Below are positions 46,020 to 56,309 of a stretch of 64,000 nucleotides of DNA, one piece after another. The stretch spans positions 113,828,176-113,892,175 of the forward strand of contig CM060897.1 of NCBI GenBank assembly GCA_030762935.1, given 5' to 3'. Made by a program: the position numbers and the translations under genes. A model generated the notes under the pieces. The model was not told the DNA's origin. It saw only the letters and a list, made by a program, of their open reading frames with translations, and searched no databases. The DNA comes from Hymenopus coronatus (lineage: Eukaryota > Arthropoda > Insecta > Mantodea > Hymenopodidae). Every line of letters begins with the position of its first letter. The stretch's first letter is position 1.

Positions 46020-46042
46020 GACAGCATCTTTAAGTTGCTGTC
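45973..46042. repeat. AAT microsatellite next to a GACAGC hairpin
   Basis: About 14 AAT units (45977-46018) abut GACAGCATCTTTAAGTTGCTGTC (46020-46042), an inverted repeat. Read on the minus strand this is a hairpin followed by (TTA)n, the layout of some retroelement 3' ends; the element body upstream on that strand is not recognised. Confidence 0.6.
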
Positions 46043-47034
46043 GGATTATTGAAAGTGTCAGGAAAACTCCTTCTTTAAGGTAACCCCACTGGAGATCGGG
46101 GTGGCCACTTTGTTGAAAAGTGGCTACTCATAACATGATCGCCAAAGATGTGGGCAATTAATTGTTTTGCAGGGTGTAGATAGAAGCACCTCAGCCACAG
46201 TAACACCATGGATTGATTACCTTTGCCTTCCAGATTTCTTCTTATCAATAACAGAACCAGTTCCTGCAGACTTCCTCATTGAATATGCATAAATAGGATG
46301 GAACGTGGACCTGCTCTTAAATTGTTAAATGTTCTAAATTTCGTAAGATCTTGAGAAAAACTCCTTTTATTTTCATATAGCATTGAATCAGACGTATTAT
46401 ATAATTTAGTAATAGAGCCATAATTTCCAACTTACAAATTCTTATAGCAGTATGAATAACATTACTTATGTTTTGGTCAGCAAAACTGCATCCATGGTAA
46501 CGGCGAACTGAAAATAAAACAAAAATAAAACGAACCCCATTGCTTGGCCAGTATGTGACTTCTTTTGTTTTTATCCTGCCTCAAATATTATATTTATAGA
46601 ATTTCTAAGTTTTAAGTGACTTCTAAAAAAACCCATACTTCAAGTTTAAATTATTTTTAGTGTATCTGAAGTTTAAAAGAAAGTATGGAATTAAATGGGA
46701 TATTTCTATCTCTATCTAATGCATACATGATTCCACTAGCTTCGTCCTTTTCTACTATCTATCCTTACTTCACTGACGATGTATAAAATCAGTAATGTAT
46801 TCTTCCGCAAACGTAGTGCAGATATCGCGTGGTGCTAAAGTGTATTGGTCTTCTGAAATAATAAAACCGCTTAGCTAAATTCACTAATTAATAAGCAATT
46901 AAATAATTTCCACTTTCACTGTTCAAAGATAATAATTTACCTATTAGATGTATAATTAGATATAACAAAATAAAATCAGGAAGCGAATTCCTAATTAGTA
47001 CGAAATGTGAAATTCTTCCGTAAAATTACAAGGG
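46043..47034. other. unassigned DNA, possible retroelement 3' region then A/T-rich
   Basis: 46043-46280 is GC-richer (CCCCACTGGAGATCGGGGTGGCC) and could be the untranslated end of a retroelement on the minus strand ending at the AAT repeat. No coding motif is visible. 46300-47034 is A/T-rich and unrecognised. Confidence 0.35.
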
Positions 47035-47236
47035 TCATTCAATAAGTCTTCAAAAAAAGATTAAAAAAACAAATTATTTTGGTAAGTTCTTTTTTTTTTT
47101 TTTCAACATAATCTTTTTTTAGCTCGATACAACTTTCCCATTGTTTCTCCAACTGTTTTAAGTCTTCCAAAAATTAGATTTCGGAAGGTCCTCAAAATAG
47201 GCATCTGTTTGGGTGATGACCTCTTCGTTAGACGCG
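47035..47236 (-). pseudogene. mariner transposase C-terminus and terminal repeat, minus strand
   Basis: The outer end AAGGGTCATTCAATAAGTC is a mariner-type terminal sequence. Inside, the minus strand reads SNEEVITQTDAYFEDL, a stop, then KQLEKQWESCIELKKDYVEK, matching the conserved C-terminal helix of mariner transposases. Everything upstream, including the catalytic Asp triad, is missing. A minus-strand CTGATG scrap begins directly at 47237. Confidence 0.75.
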
Positions 47237-47300
47237 AATTGCTGAAAGTAAGTAATAAGACCATTTCTGCATGAATCCATCTCGATTAGCATGAGATAGA
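47237..47300 (-). mobile_element. CTGATG element, minus-strand body scrap
   Basis: GTAAGTAATAAGACCATTTCTGCATGAATCCATCTCGATTAGCATGAGATAGAA is body sequence in reverse, joined directly to a plus-strand copy. Confidence 0.7.
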
Positions 47301-47302
47301 AA

Positions 47303-48087
47303 AAAGGTTATGTGTCCACATGGCTTTCTCTACATCTCTGCAGTAACCTATTGTTAAAACGCCTATTCCTCTATTTACTTCATGCTAATCAAGAAAAAAT
47401 TAGCAGAGCTGATCTTATTACTTTCTTCCATGTAAGTAGAAGGGAAATAAGAGAATACAACAGGTTAAAGTGACGGTCAAAAGCTGGTTCTATGTGATTG
47501 AAGTTCCTTTCTTTGTTTGGCCAGGAGTGGACAAATTCCCGTATGAGAAAAGTAAAAGTATATTAAAGCTGAAACGAGCTACTAAGTAAGTTTTGCCTAT
47601 CTCTGTCGGTTTACCTAAGCAAAAATCCACAGAATCCATCTAGAATACACATGTCTTCAGAGGCTATTCTCAGAAATTCAAGATAAACATTTTATTTTTC
47701 ATCTAAATATCTGCAATTTACGATATTTAAATCAAATTTGTTAGAACCATTTTTGAAGAAATCAATATTTTCGAAAATTTTTCCATGTAAAGGGTAGTTG
47801 CAGTGGAGAAATTTTCTTGAAAATTTTCGTGTTGCATCCTTGGAAGATACTGAACTTAAATACCAAGTTCGGTGTTTAACGGACTGTTCGTTATTGGTCA
47901 CAGGTGCGCGCGCACACACACACACACAACAAAACAGACAGATAGACAAAAAACACTCACATTTTTCTAAAAATGCTTTTTTTTTTTAGGGTTCACATAT
48001 ATTTCCAGTAAAATCTTGGTTTCGAATTTCTGGGTGCAATACAATACCTTCTCTATACACAATGTACATACTGTGTGTAGAGAAAGT
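47303..48087 (+). mobile_element. CTGATG element, nearly full-length
   Basis: TGTGTCCACATGGCTTTCTCTAC to ATACTGTGTGTAGAGAAAGT. CA microsatellite at 47911-47927. Next copy follows within 5 bases. Confidence 0.88.
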
Positions 48088-48804
48088 AAAACTCTAATGC
48101 GTTCCACCCACATGATGTCCCCTAGCTCTGGGCAACATACCTTATATTCAATATTAATCTGTTATCTACTCCATACTAAGCAAGATAAACATACACAGAA
48201 TTAGTCTTATTAATAGCTTCCTTGTAAGAAGAAGGGAAATAAAACGCATAGGCAAAAGCGAAAGTCTCGCCTTTTAAACGACAGTCATTATGTGAAACAA
48301 TTGAAATTCCAATCTCTTTGCTTGCCAGGAATAAAACAACGAGAAATTAGAACAAAGATATCTTCTCGTTTGATAAAAGTTTAACTGGCTAAAACTGAAA
48401 CCATTAATCCGGAATATTTCGAAAACGGTTAACTCTACAGAAAACTGTACATGAGATATTTGTATTTTTAAATGAGATCTAATTTGTTATGTAGTAAGCT
48501 TTTGTATATCTCTTATGGTTTGCAACTTATACAGAATGAAAACGTTTTCAGTGGTCGTTACCAGTAAATCATAAAATATCTTAAACATAAGATATTTCAA
48601 TCAAAATCGTTAGAGCCATTTTTGAGAAAATCAAAATTTTCGAAAAAATTTCCATGTAAAGATAGTTGAGCGAGGGGGAATTTTCTTGAAATCTTCGTGT
48701 CATCATTCGAAAATATTCAACTTAAATGCCATGCTTGGTATTCAACAGACTTTTTGTTTTTGGGCTATGCTGGAAACAGACACACATACACACAGGCTGA
48801 CACA

Positions 48805-50064
48805 TACATTCTGTCAAGAAAGTACCGGGATTTGATTATTTAAAAATCCTGTTTAAAAAGGGATTCGAAATTATTGTTGTCGCTAAGTACAACTTTCCTC
48901 TATACCCACGCGGAGTTTGATCGTCATCTGTCTTCTAGTTTGTTCACAGTAATCAATTTTGTTAGATCATCTCAAAGGTGATTTGCGATTTTACGATGGA
49001 TACAAATATTGAACAAATTTTGCATTGCAAATGGTATTTCGTAAGCCGAATCGCTGAAAATGTTACAGAGGGCTTACAGTGAATCGAGTTTATCAAAAAC
49101 ACGTGGTACAGTGCATTCAAAAGTGGTCGAGATGTGGTGGAAGATTTGCCTCGATCTGATCGGCCATCAACGGTTTCAACTGAAATGAATCGCTAAAGTG
49201 AAGCAAATGGTGTCTGAAAATCATCATTAAGGTCTGAGAGAGATTGCCGCTGAATTTTCTGTGTCTCACGAATCGATTCGTTCCATTTTAAACGATTGTT
49301 TAGGCATGACACGCGTTGCAGCTCGGTAAGTTCCGAAAGACTTGAATTTTCTACAAAAACGCAATCGCGTAAGGATCGCTGAAGACATGCTAGAACGAGC
49401 CAGTTCCGACCCCACATTCATGAAACGCATTGTAACTGGTGACGAGACGTGGGTTTACGAGTTTGACACTCAAACCAGTCAACAAGCTTCCGAATGGCGC
49501 CTTCCAACTGAACCGAAACCTAAACTCAATCAAAACTGAAAGTCACGTGGACAGTTTTTTTCGATTATACGGTGTCGTGCACTCAGAGTTCTTGCCAGAA
49601 GCTCACATGGTAAATAAAGACTATTTTCTGAGCGTTATGCGGCATTTGAGAGAACAAATACGGCGAAAAAGGCCAGATTTGTGGAACGACAACTCATGGA
49701 TTCTGCACCACCATAACGCACCAGCTCACAAGGATATTATTGTGAACGAATTTCATCAAACAACCATCGTATTCACCTGATCTGGCTCCTGCTGATTTAT
49801 TTCTCTTTCCAAAACTCAAGTTATCACTTAGAGGCACCCGTTGTCAGTCGATAGAAGACATAAAGGAAAATTCGTGGCGACAATTGACATCGATTCCTAA
49901 AAGTGCCTACAGAACATGTTTTGATGATTGGATTATTCGTTGGCATAAATGTATAATTTCAGAACCGGGGCCTACTTTGAAGGCGATAAAATGAAATTGG
50001 ATGAATAATTCCTTTTTTTTATGTTTTATTGGCAAATTCCCGGAACTTTCTTGACACAGTAGTA
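48805..50064 (+). mobile_element. mariner-family transposon, inactive
   Basis: About 1.26 kb. Inverted ends share TGTCAAGAAAGT-CCGGGA-TTTG (left from 48811; right ends at ...TTTCTTGACAC). TA dinucleotides flank both sides (48805-48806; 50060-50061 or 50063-50064). It carries one transposase remnant in the same direction. Confidence 0.88.
48996..50008 (+). pseudogene. mariner transposase remnant (DD34D type)
   Basis: Starts MDTNIEQILHCKWYF and ends ...GDKMKLDE-stop; the usual length is about 345 residues. Visible parts are the N-terminal helix-turn-helix region (LREIAAEFSVSHESIRSIL), the linker ...NFLQKRNRVRIAEDML, then VTGDETWVYEFD with the first catalytic Asp at 49441-49443, VHSEFLP, WILHHHNAPAH and APADLFLFPKLK with the third Asp at 49794-49796. 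The second catalytic Asp is replaced by His (CAT at 49712-49714). Stops occur in the N-terminal third and there are frameshifts near 49540 and 49770. It cannot encode active protein. Confidence 0.9.
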
Positions 50065-50254
50065 CATGGATCTTTTTCTAAAAATATTTTTTTTGGACTG
50101 AGGTGAACATATATTTCCTGTGAAACTTTGGTGTTGAATTTTTGGGTGGAATGCAATACTTTCTCTAAAAATTGTCACATACATGAAAAATAATTATTTT
50201 CTCGCCTCTTTTTTTGGGTTTCCGTTCTTATGTTTCACTACACCGATATTATAG

Positions 50255-50525
50255 GCTGATGGAAAGTAGTCGTTACTATGAACTGCACACCTTTTGTTTG
50301 ATGGTGTTTAACGTATGTTTTACTACAAATGGCACCGCAGGCGATGATACGTGTGCTAAAGATGGAGCACCGGTGGAATACGATGTTAGGAAACGGAGAA
50401 TTCGGAGAAAAACCTGCCCCTGCGCCGCTTTGATCACCACAAATCCCATATGTGATCGTTTGGGATCGAACCCAAGCCGTCTAGATGAGAGACGACTGAT
50501 CTAGCCACTAGACCACGGCGCGGCT
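50255..50525 (-). mobile_element. tRNA-derived SINE, minus strand
   Basis: Minus strand: AGCCGCGCCGTGGTCTAGTGG (box A region), GGGTTCGATCCCA (box B), then ATGGGATTTGTGGTGATC, GGTTTTTCTCCGAATTCTCCG and GTCATCGC-like GCCTGCGGTGCCATTTG. The acceptor stem does not close with a CCA-type end, so a SINE head and not a tRNA gene. Same family as 44405-44655; the head also resembles the SINE at 3650. Confidence 0.78.
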
Positions 50526-50705
50526 TAACTGCACAATGAGTTCTCATTGTTATGTAAAAGAATAATTATTAAACTTCAGTAAATTTCATTTATTATCCAT
50601 TTACCAATTATTATGCAGACAACATTGCACAGCTAAATAAAATAAGTATGTACGTTTCTTAGGAATTTAAGCGGAACTATTTTGTGAAGGACAAAAGCGG
50701 CAAAA
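50526..50705. other. unassigned A/T-rich spacer
   Basis: Between two SINEs. No hallmark. Confidence 0.4.
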
Positions 50706-50985
50706 CTCTGAGTAACCAGTCAGAGTCATTGCGACCTGATGCTTTTGTTTAGTCACCCTTCGTGTCGCGGGTTCAAACCCGGCGGAGATTGATGAATTTT
50801 TTCGGGTGTAAAAATCCTTAACATGGCTTCCTTTGGAAGGGAAGTAAAGCCGTTGGTGCTGTGTCGTAGATTTACGGCACGAAAAGAACCTCAAGCCTGA
50901 TAAAGATGTCTTTGAGCAAAATTAAGCGGTCTTTCACGCCCTGTAAGGAATGGGACGCTGAGAACCACAGCAGTTAAAGAGCGTT
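50706..50985 (+). mobile_element. tRNA-derived SINE, family B
   Basis: GTCATTGCGACCTGATGC... and box B GGGTTCAAACCCGGCGG form the head. The body has GGAAGTAAAGCCGTTGGTGC, GTCGTAGATTTACGGCAC, CTCAAGCCTGATAAAG and GCGGTCTTTCACGCCC. The body recurs inverted at 2690-2870. The minus-strand frame across it is accidental. Confidence 0.78.
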
Positions 50986-51011
50986 CGTAAACAAAATACC
51001 ATTTCATTTTT

Positions 51012-51214
51012 ACTTTCTCTACACGAACTATGTACATAGTGTGTAGAGAAGGTATTGTATTGCACCCAAAATTTCGATACCGAGATTTCACCGGAAATAC
51101 ATGTTTTGGGCCACCCTGAATCCATAAAAAGCATTTTTGGAAAAAGGTCCGTGGACAGCATAGCAATGCAATACCTTCTTTATACACTATGTACATATTA
51201 CATGTAGAGAAAGC
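51012..51214. mobile_element. foldback derivative of the CTGATG element
   Basis: A minus-strand 3' block (ACTTTCTCTACACGAACTATGTACATAGTGTGTAGAGAAGG ... GGTCCGTGGACAGCATAGC) is joined directly to a plus-strand 3' end (AATGCAATACCTTC ... TACATGTAGAGAAAGC). The result is ~200 bases with ~45-base inverted ends and no body. Confidence 0.85.
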
Positions 51215-51516
51215 AACAAATAGTGACTAAAGACTAAAGTGTTATGTGCATACGACGGACCAAAAATGTGTTAAACAATGGTGTACCTTATAATAGGGGA
51301 TGCCTTGTTATTTAGAACAAATTACCTGAGCGGTTAAGGAGGGTTCTTCTTGGAATGGATAGTCAGGACTGCTCAACATACCACTTCTTCAATGAGAGAG
51401 GCCCAGGGGACGTTATGGGCTAATACTAATACTAATTAGCAACTTGGCGACAACAGGAGAGTATTTTCCGTCCATGCTTACTTCCTTGATACCTAATGTA
51501 AACAAAAGAAAAAAAT
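51215..51516. other. unassigned DNA
   Basis: No element or gene hallmark. Confidence 0.4.
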
Positions 51517-52283
51517 CTGATGTGTTCCATTCACATGACTTTCTCTACTTTTGTGTAACAAATTATTGTTAATAAGCTTATTCTTCTATTTACTTCAAAC
51601 TAATCGAGAAAAAATCTGCAGAGATAGTCTTATTAATTGCTTCCTTATAAACGACATATGGGAGTATCATAGGTTAAAGTGAAGTTAAAAGCTGGTTGCT
51701 AGGTGACTAAAGTTCCTTTGCTTGTATGAACACGGGTTGACAAATTTCTGTATGAAAAAAGTACAAGTTTTTCAAAGCTGAAGCCAAAAACAAGGAATAT
51801 TTAAATAACGATCAACTCCTCGAAAAAAATTTATAGAACATAAATCGTGTGTTTTAGTGTGCTCTACATATTTGTGTGGTATGTGTTCGTCCATTTCTTA
51901 CGTTTTAGCAGTTATGTAAAATTCATCCAGAATAAAGTAGTCTTCAGAGGCTATTCCCAGAAAATTCAAGATATACATATTATTTCTGAGGTAAATATCT
52001 TTAATATACGATACTTTAATCAAAATCTTTAGAGCCATTTTTGAGAAAATCAAAATTTTCGAAAAAAATTCCATGTTAAGGGAGGTTGATGGTGGGGGGA
52101 TTTTTCTTGAAAATCTTTGTGTCGCATCCATGGAAGATACCAAACTTAAATACCAAGTTAGGTATTTAACGGACTTTTCTTAGGGTTCAGGGGTCTCAAA
52201 ACATATATTTCTCGGTATGGAATTTTTGGGTGCAATACAATACCTTTTCTGTACTCTATGTACATAGTAAGCCTAGAGAAAGT
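51517..52283 (+). mobile_element. CTGATG element, microsatellite deleted
   Basis: CTGATGTGTTCCATTCACATGACTTTCTCTAC to ACATAGTAAGCCTAGAGAAAGT. The sequence from the palindrome (AATACCAAGTTAGGTATTT) jumps to TTAGGGTTCAGGGG, removing the microsatellite. Confidence 0.9.
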
Positions 52284-52379
52284 AATATTTAAGTTTTTCT
52301 TTCCAGTGCTACCAATATAATATTGCTAAGTGAATTCTAAAGACAGTTATTACATTTTGTAATCGGAAAGAACATGTTT

Positions 52380-52588
52380 ACTTTCTCAACGCGTACTATC
52401 TGCATAGTGTAAAGAGAAGATATTCTATTGCACTCTAAAATTCGATACGAAGTTTTAACCGGAAATACCGTTTTGGAACCTCCTGATGGATTCATAAAAA
52501 GAATTTTTAGAAAATGGTCCAATTTTTGGATGAAATAAAATCATTCTCTATTATATAAACTGTACATTCATACGTGCTAGAGGAAGTA
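52380..52588. mobile_element. second foldback derivative of the CTGATG element
   Basis: Minus-strand 3' block (ACTTTCTCAACGCGTACTATCTGCATAG ... TTTTAGAAAATGGTCC) joined at GGTCC to a plus-strand tail (AATTTTTGGATGAAATAAAATC ... CATACGTGCTAGAGGAAGT). Same architecture and nearly the same join point as 51012-51214, but a different sequence, so an independent or older event. Confidence 0.8.
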
Positions 52589-53274
52589 ACTGTTGCCAAG
52601 CAAAGATAACGTTCATAATTAGCATGAAGATTGAAACAAAGTGTTGTCATGAACATTACCAACATCTAAAAATAAAACATCATTTACTTTCGTTTACATT
52701 AAAGAGACAATAAACGATTGTATCTAGGGTTGAAATGCATAAGTTGGTATCTATGCGCACGATGTTGGTTGATGACAAATCTCAAAGCAAACGCATTTTG
52801 AGCTATTACGTTAATTACATAGAACAGTCAAAGTGTTTACGTAATAAAAACGAGAAAGGAACATTACATTTTATAACCATTGGTATAAAAACTAATTAAC
52901 TAAAACGCAGCGAAAAATGTTTCGCTAAAAGGGGAAACCTAAGCAGGTTTTACTTGTTCTTTGCGAGCTGCAAGCCATTATACGCAATTATTCCTTAATT
53001 AGCGTTAAAGTTTCTCTTATGAAGTGTAATATATTAACCTTGTACACTTGGAAAAGAGAAAGGCAAACTGAAAACGAAAGGAATAACTCAACGAAAGTTT
53101 GCAAACACTTTCTCTTAGTTAACTATTCATCATATTATAACAAGAGAGTTTAAGTTGAACGTTGAAGCCAAAGACAGCGAGGATATGTACTCCACCATCT
53201 GCTGCCACTCTCGAGCTTTTGCTTCTATTAAGTGTGAAGAGAACCCGGTTTCCTGTAGTGTTAGCTCCGAGGAA
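52589..53274. other. unassigned A/T-rich DNA
   Basis: No hallmark. The end (from 53265) leads into the repeat unit shared with 56695 and 57955. Confidence 0.4.
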
Positions 53275-53465
53275 TAATTTAAACAAGTGTGAATACGTTT
53301 TGCAAAACTCTTAATTCTGCAACAGCAGTCTGGATGTGGTTCAAAATTACTGCGGTGGATAATACGAGTAAAACAAGACTATATGGTTAGCGTTTGATAT
53401 ATAGGTACTGAATGCATAAAAGGTTACCCAAAAGGAAACGCAACTGTTTACATACATTTTGAAAT
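53275..53465 (+). repeat. local repeat unit, copy 1 of 3
   Basis: AAACAAGTGTGAATACGTTTTGC, AACAGCAGTCTGGATGTGG, TTCAAAATTACTG and AAAAGGTTACCCAAAAGGAAACGC recur in order at 56698-56890 and 57959-58150. A mariner starts just after this copy. Confidence 0.85.
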
Positions 53466-53479
53466 ACTTAATAAGTACT

Positions 53480-54712
53480 TAGGCTGTCCCAAAAGTATCG
53501 ACCTGACGTATATATAGCGGCTGTTGCTTCAAACAACAATAATGGTAAAAAGCACCAACCTTAGAAAGCCTAAGTTTGAAGCTTTACGGTTTTACATTGT
53601 TTAGCATTTATTTGGCAGCCATCATTAGTGAATGCTCTCAGCGAATTTGTAAACATGCATAACACTGTGATGGAATACTTTCCTTTGAAAGGTCTTACTC
53701 CAATATATTAAAGCTGAGCTAGATTCTACTTTGAGGGAGTCTGCTCCTTTATTTACAACAGTGAAATATTGGGTGGCAGGGTTTAAGTACCACCGTACGA
53801 GCTGCCAAGTCGAACATCGCAGTGGTTCGACCAAGTGAGGTTACCAGTCCAGAAATTGTAAAGAAAATCCACAAAATGGTATTGCATGGATGTCGACTGA
53901 AAGTGCGCGAGCTAGCAGACATTGCAGGCATTTCAAAAAGTTCTGTACATCGCATACTGACTGAAAATTTGGATATGAGAAAGTTGTGTGCAAGGTGGGT
54001 GCCGCGTTTGCTCACAATAGAACAAAAACAGCGTCATGAGGATGTTCAGTCGAGTGTTAAGGACATGTATCGTTGTAATAACTCTGAGCCTTTGCGAAGA
54101 TTCATAGCAATGGATGAAACCTGGGTCCCTCGCTTCATACCTGAGACGAAGGAACAATCAAAACAGTAGATTGTAAAGGTAGAATCGGCTCCAAAGAAGG
54201 CGTCAGTTTTCTGGCACGCACGTGGGATAATTTTCATTCATTATGTCAGAAAAGGAAAAGCAATCAATGGCAAATATTATGCGAACTTGTTACAGCGTTT
54301 GAGTGATGAAATCGAGCAAAAACGGCCGCATTTAGTGAAAAAGAAAGTTTTGTTTCATCAAGACAATGCACCAGTTCACACGTTCATTATCGCCATGGCC
54401 AAAATCAATGAGTTAAAGTTCCAATTGCTTCCTCAGGCACTCTATTCGCCAGATTTAGCCCCCTCTGATTATTTTCGGTTTCCAAACTTGAAGAAATGGC
54501 TTGGTAGTAAAAAATGTGCTAACAATGAAGAGCTGGAGTCTGCAGTTGATGGCTATTTTGCAGATTTCGATAGTTCTCACTATAAACAGGGTATTGAAAC
54601 TATTGAACATCGGTGGGAAAAGTGTATCGAGCTGAAAGGAGGCCGTGAAAAGGAATAAAGATGGTGCTCCCCAATATTTTTGTGCTTTCTTTGTTAGGAC
54701 AGGGATAGCCTC
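53480..54712 (+). mobile_element. mariner transposon, copy 1 of a local pair
   Basis: The left end is TA then GGCTGTCCCAAAAGTATCGACC. The right end is damaged: GTTAGGACAGGGATAGCC lacks about 15 bases found in the sister copy at 59366-60648. One transposase remnant runs left to right. Confidence 0.85.
53655..54658 (+). pseudogene. mariner transposase remnant with intact Asp triad
   Basis: The start is placed at the ATG giving MHNTVMEYF, matching the sister copy. The first ~55 codons are frameshifted, with an early TAA, before the open frame at 53822. That frame has two helix-turn-helix motifs (IVKKIHKMVLHGCRLKVRELADIAGISKSSVHRIL), the linker RWVPRLLTIEQKQ, and AMDETW with Asp at 54113-54115. 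After a TAG at 54167-54169 (where the family has Trp) it resumes with FHQDNAPVHT (Asp 54362-54364) and LAPSDYF (Asp 54467-54469), and ends HRWEKCIELKGGREKE. All three catalytic Asp are kept, but stops and frameshifts prevent a full protein. Belongs to the mariner lineage near SETMAR-type elements, judged by motif only. Confidence 0.9.
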
Positions 54713-54940
54713 GTAAGTTCATTATTCTGAACATACATTTGGTAAGTAAGCTAAATTTACTATTCCTTTATTAATTGCCATGCCAACAAGCGCTGTAAGT
54801 AACTACAGTAAGAGTTTGATAGGTCATTAATACTTACAGTACAATTAGGAAATGACGTAAAAATCAGCTTATCTTTGCTTCTACTTCGCTGGTGAAAGTG
54901 AAGCACATGCTAGTTCCACAGCTTTTTCAATTGCAATGTC
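54713..54940. other. unassigned A/T-rich spacer
   Basis: No hallmark; ends at the start of a 190-bp duplicated segment. Confidence 0.4.
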
Positions 54941-54952
54941 GCTCATTTTTAT

Positions 54953-55147
54953 AAAATTTTACTGTTAGATAATGACTATGAAAAATCGAGACATTCCATT
55001 GGCTATATAATTAAATAACAATCAAGACATATGCTACTTCAAGTAAAGAATGTATTGCAAAGTTCATTAACAAACGAGTGTATAAGAAGGGTTTGTTCAT
55101 ATAATTTAGATGTAGCCTTTCATTTGTTCACTCGAGAATTCATTTTT
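54953..55147 (+). repeat. tandem 190-bp segment, copy 1
   Basis: From ATTTTTATAAAATTTTACTG to GTAGCCTTTCATTTGTTCACTCGAG-AATTC-ATTTTT. Matches 56112-56309 throughout. A CTGATG element lies exactly between the two copies. Confidence 0.85.
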
Positions 55148-56111
55148 ACTTTCTCTATACGCAATATGTACATAGTGTATAGAGAAAGTATTGCACTCCA
55201 CCCAAAAAATCGATACCGAGATTACAACGGAAATATATGTTTTAGGGTCCCCAATATCCAAAAAAAAAAAGCATTTTCACAAACAGGTCCGCGTGTGTGT
55301 GTGTGTCCGTGTGTCCGTGTGTCTGTGAACACGATAACTCGAAAACGAAAAGTCGGTAAAATACCAAACTTGGTATTTAAGTTTAGTATCTTCTAGGGAT
55401 GCGACACGAAGATTTTGAGGAAAACCCCCACCCCCAACTACCCTTTACATGGATTTTTTTTCGAAAATTTTGATTTTCTCAAAAATGGCTCTAACGATTT
55501 TGATTACAATTTCGTATATGAAAGATATTTACCTGACAAATAAAATGTATATCTTGAATTTTCTGGGAATAGCCTCTGAAGACTACTTTATTCTGCGTCA
55601 ATATTACGGAATTTTGCATAACTGTTAAACCGACAGAGATGGACAAAAACTTACCACACAATAAATGTAGAGCGCTTTAAAACACACAAGTTATAAAATA
55701 AGAACTGAAACTTTCCTGGCGACGTGTTAATTCAAAATCTTCTCGGGCTTCTTGCCAGGTAAAAAAATTAACAAGTTATGTTATATACATTTTTGTAGTG
55801 GAGTTGATTATTTTTTAGATATTCCTTGTTTTTGATTTCAGCTATAATAAATATACTTTTCTCATACAGGACTTTGTGAACTCATGTCAAACAAAGGAAC
55901 ATCAGTCACATCAGTCACATTGCAACCAGCTTTTGACTATCAGTGTAACCTATGGTACTCCCTTATTTCGCTTCTACTTATAAGAAAGCAAGTAATAAGA
56001 CTATTTCTGCTAATTTTTTCTCGATTAGCAGGAAGTAAATAGAAGCATAAGCTTTTTAACAATAATTTATTGCAGAGCTGTAGAGAAAGTCATGTGAATG
56101 GAACACATCAG
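55148..56111 (-). mobile_element. CTGATG element, full-length, minus strand, at a duplication junction
   Basis: ACTTTCTCTATACGCAATATGTACATAGTGTATAGAGAAAG at the start and GTCATGTGAATGGAACACATCAG at the end, with ATTTTT (= AAAAAT reversed) on both sides (55142-55147 and 56112-56117). A small extra block at 55695-55765 (GAACTGAAACTTTCCTGGCGACGTG...) interrupts the body. GT/CCGTGT microsatellite at 55292-55325. Confidence 0.92.
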
Positions 56112-56309
56112 ATTTTTATATAATTTTACTGTTTGATAATAACTATGAAAAATAGAGAGATTCCATTGGCTAGATAAATAAATAACAATTAAGACATGTG
56201 CTACTTCAAGTGAAGAATTTATTGCAAATTGCATTAACAAAAGAGGGTAAAAGAAGGATTTGTCCATATAATTTAGATGTAGCCTTTCATTTATTCACTC
56301 GAGAATTTA
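56112..56309 (+). repeat. tandem 190-bp segment, copy 2
   Basis: ATTTTTATATAATTTTACTG to TTCACTCGAG-AATTTATTTTTTG. Its right edge is unoccupied and shows ATTTTTT where copy 1 meets the element. Confidence 0.85.

Larger units (their letters stand above)
48093..50190 (+). mobile_element. CTGATG element split by a mariner
   Basis: The left part starts TAATGCGTTCCACCCACATGATG and runs to the CA-rich microsatellite at 48780-48804. The right part resumes at GTACATGGATCTTTTTCTAAAAAT (50062) and ends GGGTGGAATGCAATACTTTCTC. The microsatellite was the landing site. Confidence 0.85.

Noticed and set aside
50470..50525. Functional tRNA gene on the minus strand
   Set aside because: The tRNA-like head is followed by a body shared with 44405-44655, so it is a SINE.
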